Source: Streptomyces sp. WM6386 (GTDB lineage: Bacteria; Actinomycetota; Actinomycetes; Streptomycetales; Streptomycetaceae). From it: 64,000 bases of DNA. A model generated the notes under the pieces. That model did no database searches, was not told the origin of the DNA, and was given only the letters and a program-made list of their open reading frames with translations. Both the position numbers and the translations under genes were made by a program. The DNA lies in contig NZ_JXTE01000036.1 in the NCBI RefSeq assembly GCF_000972385.1, positions 1 through 64,000 on the forward strand, written 5' to 3'. Of the stretch, positions 8,181 through 16,882 are shown one piece after another. Each line of letters opens with the position of its first letter. Position 1 is the stretch's first letter.

Positions 8181-9200
8181 CTAGGGGACGTATTCCGCCG
8201 GGGTGGTGGACGTCGGCCGAGTCTGCTTCGCTGCCCCCGCCTCGTCGTCCGCCGTGCGTGACTGCCCGCTCCGGTTGAAGGACAGGTTCAGTCCGAAGGC
8301 GAGCAGGGTCGCGCTCGTCACCGGTGAGCCCAGCACGATGCGCACGCCGTCGGGGAAACGGGAGTAGAGGTCCGGCGCCACGTCGGGCGCCAGACCCACG
8401 CCGATCGACACGGCGACGATCAGCAGGTTGTGCGTACCCTCGAACTCGACCTTCCGCAGCGTACTGATGCCGACCGCGGCGACGGTGGCGAACATGACCA
8501 GTCCCGCCGCGCCCACGACCGGTCCGGGCAGCCCGGCCACCACCGCCCCCAGCTTGGGAATCAGGCCCAGGGCGACCAGGATGGCGCCCGCGACGGCGGC
8601 CACATGGCGGCTGCGCACCCGCGTCATCGACACCAGGCCGACGTTCTGGGCGAAGACGGTGTCGAGGAAGGCGTTCATCACTCCGCCCAACACCCCGGAC
8701 AGTCCGTCGGCGGCCAGCCCGCGCGCCACGTCCCCGGTCGTCAGCTCCTTGCCGGTGAGTTCGGCGACGGCGATCAGGTCCGCGGTCGACTCGGCGAACA
8801 GGGCCAGCATCACGACGCACATGGAGATGACCGCGACGGGCGGGAACTCGGGCGCGCCGAAGTGGAACGGAGCACTCACCCCGATCCAGTCGGCGCCGCG
8901 GGCGGCGGACAGATCCACCAGACCCATCGGTACCGCGACCGCGGTACCGGCCAGCAGCCCGAGCAGGACACCGGTCTGGGCCAGAAAGCCCCTGCCGAAC
9001 CTGGCCACCAGCAGGATGACGATGACGACGAGGGCGGCGAGGGCGAGGCGGGACGGTGCCGCGTAGTCCGCCGCCTCGGGATCGTTGCCGATGACGAGGT
9101 CGGCGCCGACACCGATCAGGGCCAGGCCGACCACGGTGATCACCACACCGCTGACCAGTGGCGGGAAGAAACGTGCCGCCTTGGCGAACGGCCAGGTCAC
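8181..9200 (-). CDS. NCS2 nucleobase permease, N-terminally truncated
   Basis: 339-residue membrane protein of the NCS2 (uracil/xanthine permease) family, which imports nucleobases with H+ or Na+. Comparison with the intact relative at 11726-13006 shows that its first residues (FFPPLVSGVVITVVG) align with about position 128 of that protein, so about the first four transmembrane segments are absent. The substrate-region motif is present (AESTADLIAVAELTG), as are the later helices. It starts at GTG with GAGGGG about 5 bases upstream, 10 bases after the stop of the oxygenase gene, so it is probably translated as the last gene of that operon. Function without the N-terminal helices is doubtful. 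Confidence 0.8.
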   Translation of the reverse strand: MTWPFAKAARFFPPLVSGVVITVVGLALIGVGADLVIGNDPEAADYAAPSRLALAALVVIVILLVARFGRGFLAQTGVLLGLLAGTAVAVPMGLVDLSAARGADWIGVSAPFHFGAPEFPPVAVISMCVVMLALFAESTADLIAVAELTGKELTTGDVARGLAADGLSGVLGGVMNAFLDTVFAQNVGLVSMTRVRSRHVAAVAGAILVALGLIPKLGAVVAGLPGPVVGAAGLVMFATVAAVGISTLRKVEFEGTHNLLIVAVSIGVGLAPDVAPDLYSRFPDGVRIVLGSPVTSATLLAFGLNLSFNRSGQSRTADDEAGAAKQTRPTSTTPAEYVP

Positions 9201-9210
9201 AACAACCCCT

Positions 9211-10206
9211 CTACCGCGCGAAGTTGGCGGCGATGCGCTGCTGGATGTACCGCTCCGCCGTGATCGGCGGATACCGGCCGTCCGGCCCCTCGATCACCAC
9301 GTCACGGTCGGCCTGGGCGAAGAAGGCGATGCTGTAGCGGGCGCCCCGGTCCTCGCCGGGACCCGGGGACTTGACCCGGTGAAAGTTGGACGGCAGCCGG
9401 TCGTCGCTCCACCGCATCAGCATGTCGCCGATGTTGCAGGTGATGACGTCGGCCGAGGGCACCACGGGAGTCCACTCCTGCGCCTCGGCCTCCTTCCCCG
9501 GGCACACCTGCAGACCGCCCTGCCCGTCCCGCTGGAAGAGCAGGGTCAGGCAGTCGAAGTCGGTGTGCGCGCCGGCCCGCCACACGGTCGGGTCGTACTC
9601 CGCGTCCTCGGGCAACGCGAAGTAGTGCAGCATCCGCAGGGTGGACTGGTAGTGCGCGCTACGGGAGTCGTGGGCGCGGGCGAAGAAGTCGCTGTCGAAG
9701 CCGAGCCTGTCGGCGAAGCAGGACAGCACCCGCATCGCCACCTCGCGGCAGCGCGCCTCGAAGCCGAGGGCCCGCGGCCGGAATTCGGGCAGGACGTCGT
9801 CGGGCCAGAGCCCCTCCATGTGGGGGCGGGTGAGCTGGTACGACTCCTTCTGGTCCGGTGTCCCGACGGACGGCCTGACCTGGGTCATGGACTCCCACCC
9901 GGAGTTGAGTCCCTTCTTGAGCGCGTGCCGGGCCTTGCGGTCCTCGGGCAGCGCGAAGAAGGACTCGGCGTTCACGAACGCCTCGTCCACCTGGGCCTGT
10001 TCGATGCCGTGGTTGACCAGCTGGAAGAAGCCGATGTCCGTGGCCGCCGCCCACAGCTCCTCGGTGATCTCGGCCTTGCGGGCCTCGAAGTCGGTGAGGT
10101 CGATCCGCCGGATCTCCCGGCTCGTGGTCTCGCTGCCGGCCCCGCCCATGCGGGTCTCCCGGTCGAGTTCGGTGAGGGTGTACGTCGAGTAAGTCGGGTC
10201 TGTCAT
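9211..10206 (-). CDS. Isopenicillin N synthase-like 2-oxoglutarate/Fe(II) oxygenase
   Basis: 331-residue non-heme iron oxygenase of the IPNS/2OG-dioxygenase family. A DIOX_N-type N-terminal segment (IGFFQLVNHGIEQ, residues about 58-70) is followed by the double-stranded beta-helix core with the iron triad H214-x-D216 (GAHTDFD) and H276 (SNFHRVKSP), and the R290-x-S292 pair that binds the 2-oxoglutarate carboxylate. The start is the ATG preceded by AGGAG 11 bases upstream; the longer GTG form begins inside that site. It lies between an amidohydrolase/NCS2 pair and a second NCS2 permease. A nucleobase-like substrate is therefore possible, as for thymine 7-hydroxylase, which belongs to the same superfamily. 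Substrate unproven. Confidence 0.88.
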   Translation of the reverse strand: MTDPTYSTYTLTELDRETRMGGAGSETTSREIRRIDLTDFEARKAEITEELWAAATDIGFFQLVNHGIEQAQVDEAFVNAESFFALPEDRKARHALKKGLNSGWESMTQVRPSVGTPDQKESYQLTRPHMEGLWPDDVLPEFRPRALGFEARCREVAMRVLSCFADRLGFDSDFFARAHDSRSAHYQSTLRMLHYFALPEDAEYDPTVWRAGAHTDFDCLTLLFQRDGQGGLQVCPGKEAEAQEWTPVVPSADVITCNIGDMLMRWSDDRLPSNFHRVKSPGPGEDRGARYSIAFFAQADRDVVIEGPDGRYPPITAERYIQQRIAANFAR

Positions 10207-10418
10207 CGCGGATGGCACTCCTGGAACGAGTGGTCTCTACGGAGTGCAGTCACCGCCCCTGCACCCCCGCCGCGGACACGCAGAGGTCCGCGGGCACGGT
10301 CACCTGCGGACCCGTTGGTGGGTCCGGCGCCGTGGGCTGGCACGTGCCCCCTCGACGGGGGCCATGCGCGATGAAGCCAGCCTGGCGGCGCCGTGTTTCG
10401 TCCACGGAACCGGCTCTG
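10207..10418. other. Intergenic gap inside the nucleobase cluster
   Basis: 212 bases between the amidohydrolase stop and the oxygenase start. The gap is long enough for a separate promoter for the oxygenase and the truncated permease. It contains short GC-rich inverted repeats (for example near 10345-10370, GTGCCCCCTCGACGGGGGC) that could act as a partial terminator. No gene is seen in it. Confidence 0.45.
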
Positions 10419-11726
10419 TTACCGCAGCATCACGTCCACCAGGAACTCCTCGGAGAGCCGGGCACTGCGTCCGTCACGCACCACCGCCTCGCCTGCCACC
10501 AGGACCGTGTCCACGGTGCGGCTCGAGGCACAGGTCAGCAGCGTCGCGCCCGGATCGCGCACCGGAAGGCACGCGTAGTCCCGTTCGAAGCGGTGCAGCA
10601 CGAGGTCGGCCCTGATCCCCGGCACCACACCATCCGCGCGGGGATCCAGCCCGAGTACCTCGTTGACGCCGCCCGAGGCGATGGCCAGCATCTCCGTGAA
10701 GCCGAGGAGATCGGCCCGCCGGTGCGCGGCTCGCTGCAGATACGCCCCGATCCGCATCGCCTCCAGGATGTCCTGGGTGTCGTTGCTGGCGGCTCCGTCG
10801 ACCCCGAGCCCCACCCGGAGTCCCGCTTCCCGCATGGCGATGACAGGGGCGATGCCGCTGCCCAGGCGCATGTTGCTGAGCGGGTTGTAGGAGACTCCGA
10901 CTCCGTGCCGGGCGAGGGTCGCACGGCCCGCCGTGCCCAGCTCCACGCAGTGCACGGCGAGCAGCCGCTCCCACAGGAATCCGGCCGACTCCAGGTATTC
11001 CACGGCCCCTTGGCCGGTGTGCTGACGGCACATCTGGTCGTCCGTCGGTGTCTCCAGGAGGTGGATCGACACAGGCAGGTCCCGGTCTTCGGCGTACGCC
11101 CGCACCTGCCGCATCCCTTCCGGGGTGAGGGAGCGCGGATTGGGCACGGCGAGGCCCAGCGAGACGCGGCTGCCCGCCGTGGCAGCCGTCAGTTCGTCGG
11201 TGTGAGTGAGGGCGGTTTCCAGCGGTTGCATGAGGCGCGGGTCGAAGCCCCACTTGCGGGACGGGTCCGCCCGGTCGGCCACGCCCCGGCACAGCACCGC
11301 ACGGATCCCCGAGTCGTTCAGGGCGCGCAGCACCGCGTCGTGGATCTCGGGGGACGGGTTCGGCCACATGTGGTCGACCAGTGTGGTGGTGCCGCTGCGC
11401 AGCGCTTCCGTCGCCGCGGCAGCGGAAGCGGCGTAAGCACGCTCGGGGGTGAGCGCGACGGTCTCCTCGCCGACGGTTCGCAGCCAGGACAGCAACGGCT
11501 CGCCTTCGCCGATGCCACGCATGCACGCCTGGTGGAGGTGAGTGTGCGTGTTGACGAGGCCCGGGATCAGATGCCCGCCCGCTGCCTTCAACACCCTCTT
11601 GCCACGAGGGAGTTCGCGGGCCGCGACGACGGCCGTCACCCGCCCGTCCGCCAGATGCACGTCCCGCGCGTCGAGCCACCGCCCGCCGCTCCACACACAG
11701 ACATCGGTGATCGTGTCGAGGTACAT
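10419..11726 (-). CDS. Amidohydrolase / nucleobase deaminase-type hydrolase
   Basis: 435-residue metal-dependent hydrolase of the cytosine deaminase/TrzN/AtzB-type amidohydrolase group. Expected metal and catalytic residues are visible: HTH (H61, H63), H222 and E225 in SIHLLET, H259 in VHCVE, and D310 in LGVDGAASND. Family members deaminate or dechlorinate purines, pyrimidines, triazines or S-adenosylhomocysteine; 8-oxoguanine deaminase-like activity is one option but the active-site text is not diagnostic. The ATG shares one base with the stop of the NCS2 permease upstream (TGATG), so import and hydrolysis of the same compound are probably coupled. Cytoplasmic, with one catalytic zinc or iron expected. 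Confidence 0.85.
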   Translation of the reverse strand: MYLDTITDVCVWSGGRWLDARDVHLADGRVTAVVAARELPRGKRVLKAAGGHLIPGLVNTHTHLHQACMRGIGEGEPLLSWLRTVGEETVALTPERAYAASAAAATEALRSGTTTLVDHMWPNPSPEIHDAVLRALNDSGIRAVLCRGVADRADPSRKWGFDPRLMQPLETALTHTDELTAATAGSRVSLGLAVPNPRSLTPEGMRQVRAYAEDRDLPVSIHLLETPTDDQMCRQHTGQGAVEYLESAGFLWERLLAVHCVELGTAGRATLARHGVGVSYNPLSNMRLGSGIAPVIAMREAGLRVGLGVDGAASNDTQDILEAMRIGAYLQRAAHRRADLLGFTEMLAIASGGVNEVLGLDPRADGVVPGIRADLVLHRFERDYACLPVRDPGATLLTCASSRTVDTVLVAGEAVVRDGRSARLSEEFLVDVMLR

Positions 11727-13006
11727 CAGGACTGCTCCTTGCCGCGACCGAAGAGGTGAGTGTGGCGAATGCGGCGGGTGTGGTGGAACAGCAGATTCAA
11801 CGTGAAGGCGACGATTCCGGTCGCGGCGATACCGCTGTCCAGGACCGTGCGCAGGGACGCGGGGAGCGGGGCGTAGAAGTCGGGAGCGCCGACCGGGATC
11901 ATGCCGAGGCCGAACGCGAGCGCCGCCGTGAGCAGATTGCGCCCGTCGGCGAGGTCGGCGCGGCTCAGGATCCGCAGACCGACCGCCCCGACGGTGCCGA
12001 ACGTCACCAGCGACACCGCACCGAGCACGGGTCCCGGCACCGCCGCGACCGCCGCCCCGAGCGCGGGCACGAAGGCGAGCAGGACCATCAACCCGCCGGA
12101 CAGCGCCACGACATGACGACTCATCACCCGGGTCACGCTCAACAGGCCCACGGACTGCCCGAACGTCACGATCGGGAAGGAGGAGAGCCCGCCGGAGACC
12201 ACGGTGGCCGCGCCATCCGCACGCAGTGCCCGCACCACGGTCTCCGGGTCGTCGCCGCGCCCCACGATCTGGCCCACGGCGAGGGTGTCGCCCACCGACT
12301 CGACCATGTTGACCACCTGCACGACGAGCATGGCGACGATCGCTGTGACGACGAACGTGGGCGCCCCGAACGCGGTCGGATCCGGCAGGCTCAGGGCCTT
12401 CGCCGCACCGACCGCCGAACCGTCGAACAGACCCAGGGGAACAGCCAGCAGTGTCCCGGCGGCCATCGCGACCAGTACCGAGAAGCGGGCCACGGCAGGC
12501 GGCGCGAGCCGTTCGACGAGGACGACGAGGACGACGGTGACCGCGGCGAGGCCGAGTCTCTGGACGCCGCTTCCGCCCTGGCCGCTCCCGGTGACGAGCC
12601 CGGCCGCGGACGGCACCAGTGAGAACCCGATCACCGCGATGACCGAGCCGGTGACAAGGGGCGGGAACAGATGCAGGATCCGCCCGAACCACGGCGCGAC
12701 GGCCACCGTCACGAGCCCGGCGACGATCGTCGCGCCGAACACGGCGGCCAGACCGTGCTCCTGGCCGATGAGCACGGCCGGAGTGATCGCGGTGAACGTC
12801 GCCCCCATCACGATCGGCAGCCGCGCCCCGAACCACTTGAAGCCGAGTGTCTGCAGCAGCGTCGCCAGACCGCTGACCAGAAGGTTGGCACTGATCAGCA
12901 GCCGGACACGGTCGTCCGGCAGCTTCAGCGCGACTCCTACGAGCAGCGGCATGGTGGCCATGCCCGAGTAGGCGACGAGTAGATGCTGGAGGCTCAGCGG
13001 CACCAT
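11726..13006 (-). CDS. NCS2-family nucleobase permease
   Basis: 426-residue (readable part) membrane transporter of the nucleobase:cation symporter-2 family. Family landmarks include MVPLSLQHLLVAYSGM at the first helix, LPIVMGATFTAI, FPPLVTGSVIAVIG, and the VESVGDTLAVGQIVG segment, which corresponds to the conserved region carrying substrate and cation-binding residues. About 12-14 helices are present. The annotated ATG is internal to the usual protein: the conserved lead-in HPVD...PLHRM lies upstream but is split by an apparent one-base frameshift (see the adjacent entry). It is translationally coupled to the amidohydrolase. The likely substrate is a purine, pyrimidine or analogue. Confidence 0.88.
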   Translation of the reverse strand: MVPLSLQHLLVAYSGMATMPLLVGVALKLPDDRVRLLISANLLVSGLATLLQTLGFKWFGARLPIVMGATFTAITPAVLIGQEHGLAAVFGATIVAGLVTVAVAPWFGRILHLFPPLVTGSVIAVIGFSLVPSAAGLVTGSGQGGSGVQRLGLAAVTVVLVVLVERLAPPAVARFSVLVAMAAGTLLAVPLGLFDGSAVGAAKALSLPDPTAFGAPTFVVTAIVAMLVVQVVNMVESVGDTLAVGQIVGRGDDPETVVRALRADGAATVVSGGLSSFPIVTFGQSVGLLSVTRVMSRHVVALSGGLMVLLAFVPALGAAVAAVPGPVLGAVSLVTFGTVGAVGLRILSRADLADGRNLLTAALAFGLGMIPVGAPDFYAPLPASLRTVLDSGIAATGIVAFTLNLLFHHTRRIRHTHLFGRGKEQS

Positions 13007-13086
13007 GCGGTGCAGGGGCGTCGTACGTCGACGGGGTGCGGGCCGGACTCGGGGGAGCGCGTGTCGGCAGGAGGCTGCACAGCCAT
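13007..13086 (-). other. Out-of-frame N-terminal segment of the NCS2 permease
   Basis: An ATG at 13086 is preceded by GGAGGG, a much better ribosome binding site than the one before 13006. It opens the reading MAVQPPADTRSPES then GPHPVDV, matching the usual N-terminus of Streptomyces NCS2 permeases (HPVDE..PPLHRMVPL). The expected PLHRMVPL continues in a different frame, and the first frame ends at 12994. A single-base indel around 13013-13028 (in GTACGACGCC) explains this: a real frameshift mutation or a sequencing error. Confidence 0.65.
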
Positions 13087-13766
13087 CCTTCCCTCCTCAA
13101 AACGCGGTGGAAGATGGCTGGTTCGCGCCGGGCCGCCCGGGCGCCCGTCGGCCGTTGCAGCCGTGACCGACGTGCGCTCGACCGTAAGGAGGACGCGTTT
13201 CACACGGATTTCGGACGGGCAACGGCTGGGTGCCCTTCGGTGAGCATGCCGTCGGCTCTTCAACCGGTGGGCGGCGCTGCCGCTGCGCTCACCAGTGACT
13301 GGAACCTCAGCTGGGAACAGTGGCGCAAAGGCCTGACACCTGAGTCTTGGTGCGTACGCCCCTGGGTCGCGCCCTACACGGCGGGAGGGCTCGCGCCGTG
13401 TCCGGGCACGGCCTGTCGGTAACGGCTCAGGATGGTCGCGAGAGCGGGCGGTGCGAGCTCGGTGGTTGGGGCCAGGGCCTCGGCCTCCACCGCGCCGAGG
13501 TGCCGGCCGACGAGGTCGATGAGTCGGGCAGCGCGGTCATGGAGGAACGCCTCCTGTCCGTGCTCCTGTCCGACCTCACTCGTGCCTGACCTGGCCACAG
13601 TGCCCGAGGGCGGGGGGAACGATCCCCGGCGCCGGCTTCCTGTGCCGTCCTTCCCCGGGGGCTCGCCTTCCGGCCACCGGGACGTGGAGCTGTTCAGGGG
13701 CGGTTTCGATGATCGCGCCCTCGCCGACGGGCTGCCGGGCCTCTTCGTGCTTCGGGGCGCGCCTTC
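13087..13766. other. Region without convincing genes
   Basis: About 680 bases between the NCS2 permease and the Uma2 gene. It should hold the promoter of the nucleobase cluster near 13090-13200. A 74-codon minus-strand frame at 13374-13598 (helical, reading RLIDLVGRHLGAVEAEAL) has good codon composition but no recognisable family and no good ribosome binding site; it may be a small or decayed gene. No hairpin of note was found. Confidence 0.4.
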
Positions 13767-14321
13767 TCAGCGAGAGTCGGTCCCCAGGTCCGGCAGGGGG
13801 AGTTCGTCGAGGTCGAGGGTGAAGGTGCGGCCGTCGGCCAGGGGGATGGGGAGCTTGCCCGTGCCGTATGCGCGGGTGTGTGCGGTGCTGTAGCCGCTCG
13901 CGGTGGGCTCGGTGTGCAGGACGACTTCCCGGGCGTAGGGATCCACGACGAGGTAGACGGGGATGCCGTACCGGCCGTACTTCGCGGTGCAGTCGTCGTA
14001 GTCCTTGCGTGCCGAGGAGGTCGAGACGACTTCCGAGATCAGCAGGACGTCCTCGAAGCTGTAGCGCTTTCCTTCCTTGCGCGCGTCCTCACGCAGGACG
14101 GCCAGGTCGGGGGCGGAGTTCTCGTCGGCGGGGAAGTCGATGTAGACGTCGGAGGTGACCTTCGCATGGCGGCCGAGGGCGGCGGCCGAGTCGATCTGCA
14201 TCGACCTGATGGTGCTCGAGTGCTCCTCGCTCTGCGGGGTCATGATCACCTTTCCGTCGGCCCCGAACAGGACCGTGTAACCCTTGGGGAACTCGGTGTG
14301 CACGATCGCGTCGACACTCAT
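13767..14321 (-). CDS. Uma2-family (DUF820) putative endonuclease
   Basis: 184-residue protein of the Uma2/DUF820 family, which has a restriction endonuclease-like (PD-(D/E)XK) fold. The motif SAPDLAVLRED around residues 70-80, then LLISEVVSTSSARKDYDDCTAKYGRYGIPVYLVVDP, gives the characteristic acidic residue, the E..S...D...K spacing and the YLVVDP strand. Such genes occur in many copies in Streptomyces and cyanobacteria, usually as solitary genes of unknown role. The start at the ATG with GGAG 8 bases upstream was preferred to an earlier in-frame ATG without a site. No partner gene is adjacent. Confidence 0.85.
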   Translation of the reverse strand: MSVDAIVHTEFPKGYTVLFGADGKVIMTPQSEEHSSTIRSMQIDSAAALGRHAKVTSDVYIDFPADENSAPDLAVLREDARKEGKRYSFEDVLLISEVVSTSSARKDYDDCTAKYGRYGIPVYLVVDPYAREVVLHTEPTASGYSTAHTRAYGTGKLPIPLADGRTFTLDLDELPLPDLGTDSR

Positions 14322-14709
14322 GAACGGTGCTCCTTCCCGTGTGCCGTCATGATACGGCGGTGAGTGCCGCATCACTGGGCGGAACAGCAGGTGGGCGGAC
14401 CCGGCGCCGCGGGGTACGGATCATCTGTGATCACCGAGCCCGACGATGGAGCCGGTGGACCGACGCGTGCGGGAACCCGCAGGCGTCGACGGGCCGACGG
14501 CTGTCACGCCCAGGCTTCCTTCGGGGAGCCGCTGTTCTGTTTTCCGCCTGGCTGCAGTGCTGGTTGTGAGGGAGCTCAGGCCTCGGAGACACAGTCGTGC
14601 GGCAAGGCGCGCGGGTTATTTGGGCGATATAGAGTCATTTGGGTATCCAAGCTTGCCGTCAGGCCTGATTCTGTGGAGTCCTTCCGATGACGTCGATGAG
14701 TCGCCTGCC
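14322..14709. promoter_or_regulatory. Promoter region of the fuconate operon with repeated ATTTGGG
   Basis: 388 bases without a gene. Around 14616-14650 the GC content drops and ATTTGGG occurs twice, at 14618-14624 and 14637-14643 (19-bp period). The second copy overlaps the inverted repeat TTGG-GTAT-CCAA (14639-14650). This is a likely operator/promoter for the downstream operon. No regulator gene is adjacent. Confidence 0.45.
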
Positions 14710-16062
14710 ATGAGGCCCCACCCGACGCGGGGGCGGATCACGGCGCTGGACGCCTACGACATCCGGTTTCCCACGTCTCGTCGGCTCGAGGGGTCGGACG
14801 CGATGAATCCCGATCCGGACTATTCGGCGTCGTATGTGATCATCCGCACCGATGCCGGGGACGGGCTGGAGGGGCACGGGTTCTGCTTCACCATCGGCCG
14901 GGGCAATGAGGTCGAGGTGGCGGCGATCAAGGCGCTGCGCCCGCATGTGGTGGGGCTGCGGCTGGGAGAGGTGCTGTCCGACCTCGGAGGGTTCTGCCGC
15001 TCGCTCGTCGGTGACAGTCAGCTGCGCTGGCTGGGGCCGGAGAAGGGCGTGGTGCACATGGCCATCGGGGCCGTGGTGAACGCCGTATGGGATCTGTACG
15101 CGAAGCGGGAGCGGAAGCCGCTGTGGAAGCTGCTGGCCGGCCTCGCGCCGGAGCAGGTGGTCGCGTTGATCGACTTCCGGTATCTGGAGGACGCGCTGAC
15201 CCCCGATGAGGCGCTGGGGATTCTGCGGCGGGCGCGGGGCGGGATGGAGGAGCGGGAGGCGCGGCTGCGCGCCGAGGGGTATCCGGCGTATGCCACGTCC
15301 CCTGGCTGGCTCGGTTACCCCGACAGCAAGGTCGCCGGGCTGGCCCGGGAGGCCGTGGACAGCGGGTTCCGGCAGATCAAACTCAAGGTCGGCGCCGACC
15401 TGGCCGACGATGTGCGGCGGTGCCGTACCGCGCGGGGGGCGATCGGTCCCGGGGTGCGGATGGCGCTGGACGCCAATCAGCGCTGGGGGGTCGAGGAGGC
15501 GGTCGGGTGGGTCCGGCGGCTGGCGGAGTTCGACCCGTACTGGATCGAGGAGCCGACCAGCCCGGACGACATTCTCGGTCTCGCGGAGATCCGCCGGGCA
15601 GTGGCGCCGGTGCCGGTGGCGACGGGCGAACATGTGCACAACCGGGTGATGTTCAAGCAGCTGCTCCAGGCGGACGCGATCGACTTTCTGCAGCTGGACG
15701 CCTGCCGGGTCGGGGGAGTCAACGAGAACCTGGCGATCCTCCTGCTCGCGGCCAAGTTCGGGATCCCCGTGTGCCCGCACGCGGGCGGGGTGGGCCTGTG
15801 CGAGCTCGTGCAGCATCTGGCGATGTTCGACTATCTGGCGGTCTCCGGCACCGTTCAGGACCGGGTCATCGAGTACGTGGATCATCTGCACGAGCACTTC
15901 CTCGACCCGGCCGTGATCGTCCGGGGGCGGTACGCGGCCCCGACCGCCCCCGGCTTCAGCTCGGCGATGCGGCCCGAGTCGCTCGCCGCGTACGCGTTTC
16001 CCGGCGGCTCCGCCTGGCAGGTCCCCTACGACCCGCCCCCGGCCGAGGGCGCCCCGGCGTGA
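14710..16062 (+). CDS. L-fuconate dehydratase (enolase superfamily)
   Basis: 450-residue enolase-superfamily dehydratase converting L-fuconate to 2-keto-3-deoxy-L-fuconate in non-phosphorylated L-fucose breakdown. The N-terminal capping domain contains [15 protein letters not shown], typical of fuconate dehydratases. The barrel carries the KxK motif (IKLKVGAD, K224/K226), the metal ligands D254, E280 and E307 ([21 protein letters not shown]) and the catalytic histidine H357 in [11 protein letters not shown], all at the positions expected for the Xanthomonas enzyme. The start ATG has only a weak, distant GGAG. It overlaps the SDR gene by 4 bases and begins a five-gene operon with a sugar ABC importer. 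Confidence 0.93.
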   Translation: MRPHPTRGRITALDAYDIRFPTSRRLEGSDAMNPDPDYSASYVIIRTDAGDGLEGHGFCFTIGRGNEVEVAAIKALRPHVVGLRLGEVLSDLGGFCRSLVGDSQLRWLGPEKGVVHMAIGAVVNAVWDLYAKRERKPLWKLLAGLAPEQVVALIDFRYLEDALTPDEALGILRRARGGMEEREARLRAEGYPAYATSPGWLGYPDSKVAGLAREAVDSGFRQIKLKVGADLADDVRRCRTARGAIGPGVRMALDANQRWGVEEAVGWVRRLAEFDPYWIEEPTSPDDILGLAEIRRAVAPVPVATGEHVHNRVMFKQLLQADAIDFLQLDACRVGGVNENLAILLLAAKFGIPVCPHAGGVGLCELVQHLAMFDYLAVSGTVQDRVIEYVDHLHEHFLDPAVIVRGRYAAPTAPGFSSAMRPESLAAYAFPGGSAWQVPYDPPPAEGAPA

Positions 16063-16820
16063 ACACCGGGGAGGAGTTCCAGGGGCTGGCCGCGGTCGTC
16101 ACCGGCGGTGCGTCCGGGATCGGCCTGGCCACCGCCGAGACCCTGGCCGCGAGGGGGTGCCGGGTGGCGGTGCTCGACCGGGTTCTGGGGCCCGCGCGGT
16201 TGCATCCGGTACAGGCCGATGTCGGGGACGCCGTAGCGGTGGCCGACGCGGTGAGCCGGGTGGCGGACCTGTTCGGAGGCCTGGATGTGCTGGTCAACAA
16301 CGCCGGCGTCGGCGCCCAGGGCACCGTCGAGGACAACCCGGACGACGAATGGCACCACGTGCTGGACATCAATGTGCTCGGCATCGTCCGCACCAGCCGG
16401 GCGGCACTGCCGTATCTGCGCCGCTCCTCCAGCGCGGCCATCGTCAACACCTGCTCGGTCGTGGCGCTGGCCGGGCTGCCGCAGCGGGCGCTGTACGCGG
16501 CGAGCAAGGGCGCGGTGCTCGCGCTGACCCTGGCGATGGCCGCCGACCACATCGGCGAGGGCATCCGGGTCAACTGCGTCACCCCGGGCACCGTGGACAC
16601 CCCCTGGGTGCGTCGGCTGCTCGAACACTCCGACGACCCGGAGGCCGAGCGCGCCGCTCTCATCGCCCGCCAGCCCACCGGCCGCCTGGTCACCGCCCAG
16701 CAGGTCGCGGACGCCATCGCGTATCTCGCCGGGCCACTGGCCGGTGCCACCACCGGGACGGCACTCGCCGTGGACGGAGGGATACAGGGCATCCGCAGAC
16801 ATCCGGGCTCCTTCCACTGA
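16059..16820 (+). CDS. SDR dehydrogenase of the fucose pathway
   Basis: 253-residue classical short-chain dehydrogenase: TGGASGIG at residues 15-22, NNAG near 80, catalytic S133, Y146 and K150 (YAASK), and a VDGG end. The GTG start overlaps the dehydratase stop (GTGA). In L-fucose pathways without phosphorylation, SDRs act either as L-fucose dehydrogenase or as 2-keto-3-deoxy-L-fuconate dehydrogenase. The tight coupling to the dehydratase fits either role and the sequence does not decide between them. No lactonase or cleavage enzyme is found nearby, so those steps must be encoded elsewhere. Confidence 0.88.
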   Translation: MNTGEEFQGLAAVVTGGASGIGLATAETLAARGCRVAVLDRVLGPARLHPVQADVGDAVAVADAVSRVADLFGGLDVLVNNAGVGAQGTVEDNPDDEWHHVLDINVLGIVRTSRAALPYLRRSSSAAIVNTCSVVALAGLPQRALYAASKGAVLALTLAMAADHIGEGIRVNCVTPGTVDTPWVRRLLEHSDDPEAERAALIARQPTGRLVTAQQVADAIAYLAGPLAGATTGTALAVDGGIQGIRRHPGSFH

Positions 16821-16882
16821 CACGAAACGACCACTGACCGACCACCGACCGACCACTGACCACCTACTCGGAGCCGAGCACC

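Noticed and set aside
10419..13100. An 893-codon minus-strand open frame spanning the amidohydrolase and the region opposite the NCS2 gene
   Set aside because: Only its last ~435 codons match a protein family; the rest is Arg/Ala/Gly-rich shadow of the NCS2 permease in another frame.
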